A stretch of 45,234 nt of DNA, from assembly GCA_019694155.1 (NCBI GenBank), contig JAIBCN010000061.1, forward strand, positions 1-45,234, written 5' to 3'. Position 1 is the first letter of the stretch; every line of letters begins with the position of its first letter. The notes beneath the pieces are model-generated. The model was not told the DNA's origin, made no database searches, and saw only the letters and a list, made by a program, of their open reading frames with translations. The translations under genes and the position numbers were made by a program. This stretch comes from Vicinamibacteria bacterium. Lineage in GTDB: Bacteria > Acidobacteriota > Vicinamibacteria > Fen-336 > JAGNNV01. This document shows positions 25,324 through 35,584 of the stretch, in pieces.

Positions 25324-25512
25324 CCTCTCGTCATCCCGTCGAAAGCCGGGATCTAGCTAGCGCGAACGGTCCGCTTCCGACCGCGACCTGGATGGGACTA
25401 CGAGGGGCGCCGACTCTCGTCTGTGCGGTCGGATGTGGGTAGTGGAGGTACGGCACGTCGCGGTCGGAAAACGGAGCGTTCGCGCTAGGCCCCGGCTTTC
25501 GCCGGGGTGACG
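25324..25512. mobile_element. MITE-like element, copy 2 (about 190 bp)
   Basis: It has the same terminal sequences as copy 1: CTCGTCATCCCGTCGAAAGC and CGCGAACGG at the left, CACGTCGCGGTCGG and GTTCGCGCTAGGCCCCGGC plus GCCGGGGTGACGG at the right. It separates the N-terminal and PLD fragments of the helicase. Confidence 0.65.
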
Positions 25513-25772
25513 GTTCTGGCGCCTACGCCTGGGATCGCCTTGTCGACGAGGTCGAGGATCTTGCGGGCGAGTGTGATTCCCTCGGCGACGCGGTCCTTGT
25601 CTTTGAGGCAGGCCAGGGCGTGCTTGACCACGCGTCCGAGGTGGAGGGAGAGCGCGAGCCTGCCTAAAGGCAGGCTTCGCGCGGTGTGGAGTTGCGCGCC
25701 GACTTCCTGCAACCGCGCTTCCAGGGCCTCGGTGATGAGTTCCTCGTAGAGGCCGCGGGGGAGGGACGGCAT
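25513..25772 (-). pseudogene. N-terminal fragment of the scattered PLD-SF2-DUF3427 helicase
   Basis: Starting at ATG 25772, MPSLPRGLYEELITEALEAR is the typical beginning of this helicase family. HLGRVVKHALACLKDKDRVA and LARKILDLVDKAIPG continue it. The middle (ARSLPLGRLALS) is encoded by the palindromic repeat at 25652-25682, which inserted without breaking the frame. The frame then enters the MITE (VTPAKAGA). It can at most make a 95-aa orphan peptide. Confidence 0.75.
25652..25682. repeat. REP-like palindrome, copy 2
   Basis: GCGCGAGCCTGCCT-AA-AGGCAGGCTTCGCGC, the same core as 23963-23980, inserted in the helicase N-terminal fragment. Confidence 0.7.
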
Positions 25773-25857
25773 TGGGGGGATTGTAGGGCAGCGGGCCTAC
25801 GGCGTAGGCTCACGGGCGAGCCCCGGTGTAGATTCAACCGGTCCTCAGGAACACTTC

Positions 25858-26085
25858 ATGAACTGGCGAGAACACGTCTGGATTGACGCGGCGCGGATGC
25901 ACGGAACACCGTGCATGAAGGGGACCCGTGTTCCCGTTCACGTGATCCTTGACAATCTGGCTGCGGGCGAGACGCCCGAGACCATCCTCGATCAATACCC
26001 TTCATTGCGCCCGGAGCACATTCCGGCCGCGCTCGCATTCGCCGCTGAGCTTGCCCACGAGCGGGTAGTACCGATCCCCGCCTGA
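25858..26085 (+). CDS. DUF433 antitoxin
   Basis: This 75-aa protein starts at ATG 25858 with AGGA seven bases upstream. WIDAARMHGTPCMKGTRVPV and HVILDNLAAGETPETILDQY, then PSLRPEHIPAALAFAAELA match DUF433, a small DNA-binding family that acts as antitoxin for DUF5615 PIN-like proteins. The partner follows three bases after the stop, but is frameshifted, so this antitoxin may be an orphan. Confidence 0.9.
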   Translation: MNWREHVWIDAARMHGTPCMKGTRVPVHVILDNLAAGETPETILDQYPSLRPEHIPAALAFAAELAHERVVPIPA

Positions 26086-26088
26086 TCC

Positions 26089-26456
26089 TTGCGGTTCAAG
26101 CTCGACGAGAACATGCCGCGGCGAGCCCGCGAGCGTCTCGAGTCTCTGGGCTTCGATGTCCACGACGTTCATCAGGAGGGGCTGTCTCAGCGCTTGATGA
26201 GCCGATCCAGCAGGCGTGTGAGCGGGAGAAGCGCATCCTGATTACGCTCGATACGGACTTTGCCGACACCCGGCGGTACAACCCGGCCAGGTCACCTGGC
26301 GTGATCGTCCTGCGGCCGCCCTCTCAGGCCATCGCCGCGGTCGTGGCGTGTCTCGATGGAGCTATCCGGGCGCTCGCGACCGAGCGTATCGAGGGAACGC
26401 TTTGGATCGTCGAGGCAGAGCGCCTTCGGATTCGGGACCACCCCGGCGACGTCTGA
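26089..26456 (+). pseudogene. DUF5615 PIN-like toxin with a frameshift
   Basis: It starts at TTG 26089. Frame one gives LRFKLDENMPRRARERLESL and GFDVHDVHQEGLS. The protein then continues only in another frame: ALDEPIQQACEREKRILITL, DTDFADTRRYNPARSPGVIV, and on to RIRDHPGDV with TGA at 26454-26456. The total length is not a multiple of three and the shift lies near 26175-26195. The PIN acidic residues LDEN and TLDTDF are both encoded, but in different frames, so no active toxin is expected without frameshifting. Confidence 0.85.
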
Positions 26457-26464
26457 TCGCTCGT

Positions 26465-27346
<882 letters not shown>

Positions 27347-27352
27347 GCCTGT

Positions 27353-27583
27353 TCAGGCGTGCAGTGGATGGACTTGGTCTTCGGCAAGGACGGCTGCGTA
27401 CGCCAAGGCCTGGCGGATGTCCTCGATCTCGAGGTCGGGAAGGTCCGCCACGATCTCGGCGGGCGTCATCCCATTGGCGATCAGATTGACGATGTGGGCG
27501 ACGGAGATGCGGAGCCCTCGGATGCTCGCGCGCCCGGCCAACAGGTTGGGGTCTTGGGTGATGCGATCGAAGGGGTTCGCCAT
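27353..27583 (-). CDS. DUF433 antitoxin (second module)
   Basis: This is a 76-aa protein: MANPFDRITQDPNLLAGRAS and IRGLRISVAHIVNLIANGMT, then AEIVADLPDLEIEDIRQALA match DUF433. It precedes the DUF5615 toxin by six bases on the same strand, the standard order for this type II toxin-antitoxin family. The module lies between two direct copies of an rpoC 3' end and has no sequence similarity beyond family level to the first DUF433 gene. Confidence 0.9.
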   Translation of the reverse strand: MANPFDRITQDPNLLAGRASIRGLRISVAHIVNLIANGMTPAEIVADLPDLEIEDIRQALAYAAVLAEDQVHPLHA

Positions 27584-27706
27584 GGCTTGCTCGACCGAAC
27601 TCTACCGCAGGCGGCCGGTGAACCAACCGGAAGGCGTAGCTACGGCCGAGGACGCCCATGAGTACGAGTACGCGACTCGGGACGCAGGCCAAGTAGTTGA
27701 TGAGCT

Positions 27707-27732
27707 TGCTTCGGCCCGGTACCAACGGAATG

Positions 27733-27745
<13 letters not shown>
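27707..27745 (-). repeat. CGTCATTGCGAGG-type interspersed repeat, copy D (inverted, partial)
   Basis: On the minus strand CGTTGCGAGGCC is followed by CCGTTGGTACCGGGCCGAAG, the same centre as copy B. A half copy (CCTCGCAACG) is found at the equivalent place beside the left rpoC tail (26597-26606). Confidence 0.65.
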
Positions 27746-29064
<1,319 letters not shown>

Positions 29065-29065
<1 letters not shown>

Positions 29066-29604
29066 TAGCGGGACTCCTCAGCTTCGGCACGACGTCGAGC
29101 TTCTTGCTCGCGACGTTCGCGATGCATCGCCGCGAACTCAGAGCGGACAGCCCGTCGGTAGTCTTCGACTTGCTGGCGTTCGATCCGGACGGAACGCTCC
29201 GCGTCCTCGCAGAGACCAGCGAGCCGAAGGGCGAGATTGGCAGCTTCGATAGCCATGCACGGCTGAAGGACACGACGCTTCGCGCCGCAGGCGAGAGCCG
29301 ATGCTGCGTCGAGAGCGGCACGACGTGCGCAGGACCAGAAGCCCAGGCGGACATTGCGAAGAACCGCAGGAACGGTGCGGTCCAGCTGCGAGTGGATGCG
29401 GAAGTCCGAAACGACGATGCGGGCGACGAGAACGCAGAGCTCTTCGGCGAGCCGAGTGGGAAGCGACGGACCATCGTCGCCGAACAGGAAGCGCTGCGTG
29501 GTATCAAGCGAGACGCGAACGCGAAGGCCGAACGGGCGCGGAGCCGTGGAGGACGGGTGCGGCTCGGGGCCCGCGTTGCGGGGCTGTGTGGTGGACGTGT
29601 GCAT
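29065..29604 (-). CDS. Unknown protein coupled to the four-helix-bundle gene
   Basis: This 179-aa protein has ATG 29604 preceded by AAGGA at eight bases. The N-terminal 30 residues are Pro/Thr-rich. The centre is helical, with Cys and Ala (VPAVLRNVRLGFWSCARRAA and CGAKRRVLQPCMAIEAANLA). The C-terminus is a highly charged coiled-coil-like helix (ERREQEARRRAEAEESR). No family is recognised. Coupling (TAATG) to the IVP-like gene suggests a joint function. Confidence 0.6.
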
Positions 29605-30058
29605 GAGGGTTTCCTTTCGGCAGGCCGAAAGTGGCCTGCGCCCTCCACGTCCCGACTTCACGCAGGGAGGCGTCAAGGCCCGAAGGCTTTTTTGCGCAGC
29701 AAAAAAGTGCGGAGCGCAGCGGAGCAGCCTTGACGCATCCCGAAGTGAAGTCGATGATCCGAAGCAGGCCACTCCATGCCTGCCGAATGGAAACTCAGCC
29801 CGGGACGCCGGCGCTCTCAGCCCCGCGCCGTCGGCCCCGAGCCTCACGCCGAGCGAATCGACAGCCGCGGGGACGAACGGGCGATGTCGCCCCGCGTTGC
29901 TTTCGAGAAGACTCGCGGACGTGGGCGCCCAACGTTCCGCCGAAGGAGCCGACACGGGTCGGCACGACGCAGGTCCGAGGCGCCGAGTGTCACGGCATCG
30001 ACTGCCGGGGATGGAGCGGACGCAGCGCGCGCTGATGCGAGCAGGCGCCGCGGATACG
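29605..30058. other. Intergenic region with a 99-nt imperfect hairpin
   Basis: 454 bp without a supported gene between the 179-aa gene and a lipoprotein gene. The strong hairpin at 29654-29752 is listed separately. The rest is GC-rich with open frames on both strands but no recognisable protein. Confidence 0.5.
29654..29752. repeat. Long imperfect inverted repeat with an inner palindrome
   Basis: Arms 29654-29679 and 29727-29752 pair at 22 of 26 positions (GACTTCAC, GGGA and GCGTCAAGGC blocks). The loop contains a second perfect palindrome, CTTTTTTGC-GCA-GCAAAAAAG (29687-29707). It lies 50 bp upstream of the IVP-containing operon and may act as its leader, terminator or an element end. Confidence 0.75.
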
Positions 30059-30610
30059 TCAGGCGGTCGTAAAGGTGAACGCCATGCCGTAGCTCCCGTT
30101 TGCGTTGTGCCAGTTTGGACCCATCATCATCCAAGAGCCACCAGCGTGAGAGCTGCCCATCATTCCGCCCGTCACCCACTGACCGCCCATGGCGGGTCCA
30201 TACTGGCCGCAGTCGATCACCTGCCCCGCGTGCGTCGCCATGCCGCCGCCCAAATGCATCACGTACGTGGTATGGGGCGAGAGCGGGCCCTGCGGCGTGC
30301 ACGTGAGCGTCGTCCGATCTCCATTCCAGAGGCAGTTCATCGGCATGGTCGGCCCGGCGAGGCTACCCATGTGCAGATCGAAATACTGTTCCATTCCAGC
30401 GCCCATCGGTGCACTGAACCGCAACATCATGGAGGTGGACCCCGCCACTCCCGTGGCCCCGCCCAGCGGCGACACCGACATGAGGCTGGCGCCCACTGAA
30501 GAGCCGGTACCGCTCGGGCCCATCATGGGTGCATCGCTTCCGGAGCCGCACCCGACGACCAGAAAGGCCAATCCAGAGCCCAAAATAACGGCAAGATTCA
30601 TCCGATTCAT
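30059..30610 (-). CDS. Lipoprotein with SbsA/Big_5-type Ig-like domain
   Basis: This 183-aa protein has ATG 30610 preceded by GAGG. MNRMNLAVILGSGLAFLVVG then Cys gives a lipobox. An Ig-like Big_5 pattern follows: LMSVSPLGGATGVAGSTSMM, LRFSAPMG and LSPHTTYVMHL. The last part is unusually rich in Gly and Met (GGSWMMMGPNWHNANGS), with several His that could bind metals, notable next to a metal-efflux operon. It is expected to be anchored in the envelope. Confidence 0.75.
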   Translation of the reverse strand: MNRMNLAVILGSGLAFLVVGCGSGSDAPMMGPSGTGSSVGASLMSVSPLGGATGVAGSTSMMLRFSAPMGAGMEQYFDLHMGSLAGPTMPMNCLWNGDRTTLTCTPQGPLSPHTTYVMHLGGGMATHAGQVIDCGQYGPAMGGQWVTGGMMGSSHAGGSWMMMGPNWHNANGSYGMAFTFTTA

Positions 30611-30870
30611 CGGCAGCCTCGCTTCAAGATCAAAGTGGTGCAGCAACTCCCGTGCCGCTCGTATGAACTTCGCTCCTGGTCGGTGCACAACACCACCTCC
30701 TTGGCAATCTACGCGCGCGTCTTCAGGCTATTCAGGAACGGGACCGCTCGCCCGGCGCAGCATTTGCCGGAACCGGGCGACCCGGGCGCAAGTCCTGCCG
30801 AACAGTCCATCGCATGGCCGGTGAATTCTGCGTGCGCGGTGCTCGCCACGATCAGGTGATCGTGAACTGG
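30611..30870. other. Intergenic region upstream of the lipoprotein gene
   Basis: 260 bp with no supported gene; must contain the lipoprotein promoter and the end of the DUF302 transcript. No consensus promoter was identified. Confidence 0.4.
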
Positions 30871-31257
30871 TCAAAGGCCGTCGATGACCCTTCTGAGCTT
30901 TATCTGAACCCGCTCTGCGGCGATCTTGAGGCGGGCGTTGTCGATGGCCTGCATGGAAGCTACAGGGTCTATGGCCGCCACCTCGACGTTGCCACTACCG
31001 AGGTCCTGCACAACCACATTGCACGGCAGCATCGTCCCGACCTTGTCCTCGATCTGCAGCGCTTCGTGAGCCAGCGTGGGGTTGCATGCGCCAAGAATCC
31101 GATACTTGCGAAAATCGACGCCGATTTTCTTCTTGAGGGTGTCTTGCACGTCGATTTCAGTGATGACGCCGAACCCCTCCATCGTCAACGCCTCTTTCAC
31201 GTGGTCGAGGGTCTTCTCGAAGGTGAGGGTCAGTGTCTTGCCAAAGTAGTAGGCCAT
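30871..31257 (-). CDS. DUF302 family protein
   Basis: This 128-aa protein has ATG 31257 with GGAGG six bases upstream. MAYYFGKTLTLTFEKTLDHV and KEALTMEGFGVITEIDVQDT, LKKKIGVDFRKYRILGACNP, then HEALQIEDKVGTMLPCNVVV are textbook DUF302. The family is a cytoplasmic alpha/beta fold of unknown function that is often found beside redox and metal-resistance genes. The Cys in GACNP and LPCN are conserved positions. It is divergent from bacterioferritin. Confidence 0.93.
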   Translation of the reverse strand: MAYYFGKTLTLTFEKTLDHVKEALTMEGFGVITEIDVQDTLKKKIGVDFRKYRILGACNPTLAHEALQIEDKVGTMLPCNVVVQDLGSGNVEVAAIDPVASMQAIDNARLKIAAERVQIKLRRVIDGL

Positions 31258-31396
31258 CGCGATCCTCCATCGCTCAACCCGCTCCATTGGCGCGCCAGGG
31301 AGTCTATACGCGCTCCGCTCGGAGCCTGCATTACCCTGCGACCGCCCACAGCAGTAGTGCTAACGTGAAAGCAAATTCGTTAAGGGAGAAACTTCA

Positions 31397-31864
31397 ATGA
31401 AGGGCAAGGACGAGATCATCGACGTGCTGCAGGCAGTCCTCTGCGCAGAACTCACCGCGGTCAATCAGTACTTCATCCACGCTCGGATGAACGAGAACTG
31501 GGGCTACAAGAAGCTCGCCGAGCACATCCGCAAGGAATCCATCGAGGAGATGATGCACGCCCAGAAGGTCATCGACCGCATCCTTTACTTCGACGGCGCG
31601 CCCAACATGAGCAAGTACATGAAGATCAACGTGGGCAAGAACGTCCCAGAGCAGTTCCAGAACGATCTCGAGGTCGAGTACCAGGCGGTCCCCCGCCTCA
31701 ACAAAGGGATCGAGGTGGCGCGGTCTCTCGGGGACAACGGCACCCGCGCTTTGCTCGAGGACATCCTCAGGGAAGAAGAAGAGCACGTCGACTGGCTCGA
31801 GGCCCAACTAGGCATCATCAAGGAGATCGGCGCCGAACACTACCTCGCGCGTCAACTGGAATAG
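31397..31864 (+). CDS. bfr: Bacterioferritin
   Basis: This 155-aa protein has GGGAG in front of ATG 31397. Ferroxidase ligands match E. coli numbering exactly: Glu18, Glu51, His54, Glu94, Glu127 and His130. Met52 is the heme ligand (EEMMHAQKVIDRILYFDG). The protein forms a 24-mer cage that oxidises and stores iron in the cytoplasm. It is a single gene, convergent with the VKOR-DsbA gene, and fits the metal-homeostasis theme of the right side of the window. Confidence 0.97.
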   Translation: MKGKDEIIDVLQAVLCAELTAVNQYFIHARMNENWGYKKLAEHIRKESIEEMMHAQKVIDRILYFDGAPNMSKYMKINVGKNVPEQFQNDLEVEYQAVPRLNKGIEVARSLGDNGTRALLEDILREEEEHVDWLEAQLGIIKEIGAEHYLARQLE

Positions 31865-31867
31865 CTC

Positions 31868-31882
31868 GCTCAGCCGCTGAGC
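31868..31882. terminator. Short hairpin between convergent genes
   Basis: GCTCAG-CCG-CTGAGC directly after the bfr stop codon; no T-run, so its role as terminator for bfr or the metal operon is only possible. Confidence 0.35.
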
Positions 31883-31921
31883 TTGCAGAAGGCTGCGTTC
31901 GGAAAAACCCTCGGCCATCCA

Positions 31922-33265
31922 TCAGTGCAGATGGGCGTTCGGGTTGGGCGGCGGCAGGCTGGCGAAGGCGGGATGGTCGGCGGCCCCTCCCGTCAGCACC
32001 ATCGCGTAGAGGAACGGCGGAAAGCTGACGCCCTTGCGCCCGTTGACCGCGACGATCGGCGTCCCGTCTGAGGCAAAGCGCGCCGCGTAGGCGATGTCTT
32101 CCTCCAGTTGAGCTTTGGTCTCCGGGCTGCCGACGCACGACTCGAGGGCTTTTCTCTCCATGTAAGGAGCGGCGATCTGGTACACCTCAGACGTCGTTAG
32201 TTCTTTCTGGCGGGCAAAGAGCAAGCGAGCAAACGCCTCGCTCTTGGGGTGCTTGGCCAGGCAGATGCGGGCGCGGGCGGCCAGGCAGCGCACCGGGTCC
32301 GCGGCGCGCTCGATCATGGGGTTGCACTCGGCGTCGAGCGGGAATTGCCGCGCCTCGACGCTGAAGCTGCCCGGCGGCGTCTGCTCCTGCAGAGTCAGCA
32401 GGGTCTGCTGCAGGTCGGCGCAGTGGTCGCAGCGGATGTCCGTCCACTCCGTGATGTGGACCGGTGCTGGGTTGGTTCGCGCGGACGCGGGACTGCGGAT
32501 GGGCTCGGCGTTTCGGTAGATGGCGAGTGCGTCCGAGAGGGTCTGCTTGAGCGGTAGCTCGAGCGAGTCCACCAGCTCTACGAGCCGCCGATCGCGCTCC
32601 GCGTCACCGGTTCCGGACGCCGCGGCGGGGCCCTGGGTGGTAACCCGGGAGATGGCCGCCCGTCCAGCCTCGGCCGCAGGCTTCGGCGTATGCAGGCCAG
32701 GATAGAGCAGCGCCACGTAGCCCGTGAACCAGGTCAGGCCAGCCCACGTGGCCGCGCGGGCCAACTGCGGATAGCCCAGCGGGGCCCAGCTGAAGAGGGC
32801 GATCCCCGCATAGCCAGCGATCAGGATGTCAGCCGCGAGGCAGCCCACACAGAACACACCCATCACTGCGCTCGCGAGCAGCATCATCGCCACGGCCGCG
32901 ACTCCGATCATGGCAAGCAGACGCGTGGCCGAGACCAGCGCCGGTTGCGGCTTGCCCTCGGCCTGACGCAGCAGCGCCAACAGCGGCAGGGCGAAGGCCG
33001 AGAGGCCCCATACCAGCCCCCACCCGGCGAGAGGCAGGCCGGAGACCCGGTGGATCTGGCTCGCGAAGGGCGAGTCCCAGGCGGTCGTGCAGGAGGCCGC
33101 CGCGTCGGTCGCGCAGAAAGCGCTGCCCCCCGAGCGCGCCAGCACCAGCTGGAGCCAGAGGAAGAGGAACCCAAGCGCCGTAGCGGCGCCCAAAGCGACC
33201 AGGGCGGCGAGGCTGCCGGCACTCGGGTGGGGTGGGGAGAACGGGGAGGTTTTGTCAGCTCTCAT
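31922..33265 (-). CDS. VKOR-DsbA-like fusion: disulfide-forming membrane enzyme
   Basis: This 447-aa protein starts at ATG 33265 (GGAG nine bases upstream). Residues 20-190 are a VKOR domain of four to five membrane helices, with Cys51 and Cys59 in the loop, the conserved Ser-rich SPFASQIHRVSGLPLAGWG and the active CVGC (139-142). From about residue 268 there is a thioredoxin/DsbA-like domain with WTDIRCDHCADL (CDHC 279-282). The VKOR part reoxidises the DsbA part with quinone, so the protein can introduce disulfides into exported proteins. As the last gene of the metal operon it may support envelope metal-binding or efflux proteins. Confidence 0.9.
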   Translation of the reverse strand: MRADKTSPFSPPHPSAGSLAALVALGAATALGFLFLWLQLVLARSGGSAFCATDAAASCTTAWDSPFASQIHRVSGLPLAGWGLVWGLSAFALPLLALLRQAEGKPQPALVSATRLLAMIGVAAVAMMLLASAVMGVFCVGCLAADILIAGYAGIALFSWAPLGYPQLARAATWAGLTWFTGYVALLYPGLHTPKPAAEAGRAAISRVTTQGPAAASGTGDAERDRRLVELVDSLELPLKQTLSDALAIYRNAEPIRSPASARTNPAPVHITEWTDIRCDHCADLQQTLLTLQEQTPPGSFSVEARQFPLDAECNPMIERAADPVRCLAARARICLAKHPKSEAFARLLFARQKELTTSEVYQIAAPYMERKALESCVGSPETKAQLEEDIAYAARFASDGTPIVAVNGRKGVSFPPFLYAMVLTGGAADHPAFASLPPPNPNAHLH

Positions 33266-33314
33266 TGGGGGGTTCTCCAGGAGTACGGCCTCGGTGTCGC
33301 CCAAGCGTACGACC

Positions 33315-35537
33315 TCATTGGGCCTTCGACCGCAGGAGCCGCAGGCCGTTCGCAACCACCAGCAGCGATGCCCCCATGTCGGCCGTGATGGCGGCCCAGA
33401 GCGACGCGTGGCCCAGGAACGTCAGCACCACGAACGTAGCTTTGACCAGCAGCGAGAACGTGATGTTCTGCCGCACGATGGCGAGGGTGCGACGGGAATG
33501 CTCGATGAGCCAGGGGAGCCGCGAGAGGTCGTCGGACATGAGCGCCACATCGGCGGTCTCGATGGCCGCATCACTCCCCGCGGCGCCCATGGCGATGCCA
33601 AGGCTGGCCCGGCCCAGGGCGGGCGCATCGTTGACTCCGTCGCCGACCATGCCCACAGTCCCGTACTTCGTCAGCAGCCGCTCGATAGCCCCGACCTTGT
33701 CCTCGGGTAACAACTCGGCCACGATCTCGTCCACGCCGGTCTCCCGCGCGATGTTCTCCGCGGTGCCGCGGTTGTCTCCGGTGAGCATGACCACGTGCTC
33801 GATGCCGGCCGTGCGCAGCCGGGCGACCATGGCCTTTGACTCTGGTCGCACCTCGTCGGCGAGCCCGATCAGACCGCACACGTGGGTGTCGTCTCCGACG
33901 AGGACGGCGGTGCGGCCCTGGCGGGACATGGCCTCCAACTGCTCGTGCACCGCGGGAGTCTCCTGCCCGCGTTCCTCCAGAAGGCGGTGCGAGCCCAGCC
34001 AGTACAGCTCGCCCCCGAACATGGCGGTGGCGCCCTTGCCCTGCACGATCTTGAAGTCGGGCGCGGGTTTGACGGCGATTCCACGCGCCTTGGCGTAGGC
34101 GACGATCGCGCGGGCGAGGGGATGATCACTACGGGCTTCCATGGCCGCCACCCGCTCCAGCAAACCCGTCTCGCCATGATCGTCCCAGGACACGACCTCG
34201 ACGACGGCTGGCTCGCCCCGGGTCAGCGTGCCCGTCTTGTCGACCGCGAGCGCTTTGAGCCGCCCGGCCATCTCCAGATGCGGGCCGCCCTTCACCAGCA
34301 CGCCGTTTCGCGCCGCCGCGGCGAGGCCGGCCACGATCGTGACCGGCGTGGAGATCACGAGCGCGCAGGGACAGCCGATGACGAGCAGCACGAGCGCCCG
34401 GTAGATCCAATCCGACCACGCGCCGCCGAACATCAGCGGCGGCGCGACGAGAACCGCGACCGCGAGCGCCAGCACGACCGGCGTGTAGATACGCGCAAAT
34501 TTCTCTACCCATTGCTCGGAAGGCGCCCGCTTCGACTGCGCATCGCCGACCATGCGGATGATGTTGGCGAGTGTTGTGTCGCTGGCGGCCTTGGTGGCCT
34601 CCGCTTCCAACGCTCCGTCGCCGTTGATCGTGCCGGCATAGAGCACAGAACCCGGCGCCTTGGAGACAGGCACGCTCTCGCCCGTGATCGGAGCCTGGTT
34701 GACGTCGCTCTCGCCCTTGGTCACCTTGCCGTCGAGCGGCACACGCTCCCCGGGCCACACAACGAAGGTCGCGCCGATGGTCGCCTCCTCCGCCCGCACC
34801 TCATGCTCACTCCCGTCGGGTAGCCGCAGACGGACGGTCGCGGGGGCCAGCTCCATCAGCTTTGCCACGGCGCGCCGCGCGCGTCCGACGCTCCACGACT
34901 CGAGCGCCAGCGAAACCGCGAACAGGAACGACACCGTGGCCGCCTCGAACCACTCCCCGATTCCCACGGCGCCGGCGACGGCGATCGTCATCAGGACATT
35001 CATGTCGGGCCGCACGCGACGCGCGGCAAACCAGGCTTTGGGAAGCACGTACCAAGCGCCCGCCATGATCGAGACCGTATACAGGAGCGCGGCGAGCGTG
35101 GGCACACCTTCCGAGAGTCCCATTCCCTCGGATCCCAGGGCCCCCATCACGCTGCCGGCGCGCCATGCGTGATAGCCGAAGCCGAGTCCCAGCGCGAGGC
35201 CGCTTGCGGCCGTAACCAACGTGCGATCACGCTGCCGCGCGCCGTCTGCACCGACCCGATCGGCCCCGGCGTCTGCCCAGGGCTCCGCGGTCATGCCCGT
35301 GGCGCGAACCGCCGCGATGATGGCCGACTCGTCCGACGCGCCGCTGCCCCGAGTGATGACCATCCGTCCATTCAGAACGTCGAACGCGATGTCGCCACCC
35401 TGCCCGACCAGAGGGTGCAGGGCCTCACGCAGCACCCCGACCTCCTCGGCACAGTCCATGCCACGAACCCGGAAGCTCAAAGTGCTCATGGGAGGCTTCT
35501 CGTGTTGAACGCCGAACTCATGGCCAGCGAACTCCAC
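33315..35537 (-). CDS. Zn2+/Cd2+/Pb2+-exporting P1B-type ATPase
   Basis: This 740-aa protein is taken from GTG 35537, which has GGAGG at an 8-base distance; the alternative ATG 35489 has no ribosome-binding site. An N-terminal metal-binding domain has RGMDCAEE (C-x-E-E). Membrane helices carry CPC (389-391). The phosphorylation site is DKTGT (433-437), the His-Pro SDHPLARA (about 472) and the hinge GDGVNDAP (632-639). Lys699 in SLLVKATF and Asp720-x-Gly in ITADMGAS assign it to the P1B-2 group specific for Zn, Cd and Pb. It pumps metal from the cytoplasm. Confidence 0.94.
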   Translation of the reverse strand: MEFAGHEFGVQHEKPPMSTLSFRVRGMDCAEEVGVLREALHPLVGQGGDIAFDVLNGRMVITRGSGASDESAIIAAVRATGMTAEPWADAGADRVGADGARQRDRTLVTAASGLALGLGFGYHAWRAGSVMGALGSEGMGLSEGVPTLAALLYTVSIMAGAWYVLPKAWFAARRVRPDMNVLMTIAVAGAVGIGEWFEAATVSFLFAVSLALESWSVGRARRAVAKLMELAPATVRLRLPDGSEHEVRAEEATIGATFVVWPGERVPLDGKVTKGESDVNQAPITGESVPVSKAPGSVLYAGTINGDGALEAEATKAASDTTLANIIRMVGDAQSKRAPSEQWVEKFARIYTPVVLALAVAVLVAPPLMFGGAWSDWIYRALVLLVIGCPCALVISTPVTIVAGLAAAARNGVLVKGGPHLEMAGRLKALAVDKTGTLTRGEPAVVEVVSWDDHGETGLLERVAAMEARSDHPLARAIVAYAKARGIAVKPAPDFKIVQGKGATAMFGGELYWLGSHRLLEERGQETPAVHEQLEAMSRQGRTAVLVGDDTHVCGLIGLADEVRPESKAMVARLRTAGIEHVVMLTGDNRGTAENIARETGVDEIVAELLPEDKVGAIERLLTKYGTVGMVGDGVNDAPALGRASLGIAMGAAGSDAAIETADVALMSDDLSRLPWLIEHSRRTLAIVRQNITFSLLVKATFVVLTFLGHASLWAAITADMGASLLVVANGLRLLRSKAQ

Positions 35538-35584
35538 CGGCTCCACCTCCAGGGGCCGAGACGAGGGTTCGGACGGTGACCAGT

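Noticed and set aside
24932..25512. CRISPR-like array of repeats at 24.9-25.5 kb
   Set aside because: Only two elements with inverted ends and unequal centres; no regular spacing, no spacers, no cas genes.
29605..29955. 117-codon N-terminal extension of the 179-aa gene
   Set aside because: It would be read through the long hairpin; ATG 29604 has a good AAGGA site and is the better start.
29844..30302. 152-codon minus-strand frame in the gap and the lipoprotein gene
   Set aside because: Overlaps the lipoprotein gene in another frame and has no ribosome-binding site or recognisable domain.
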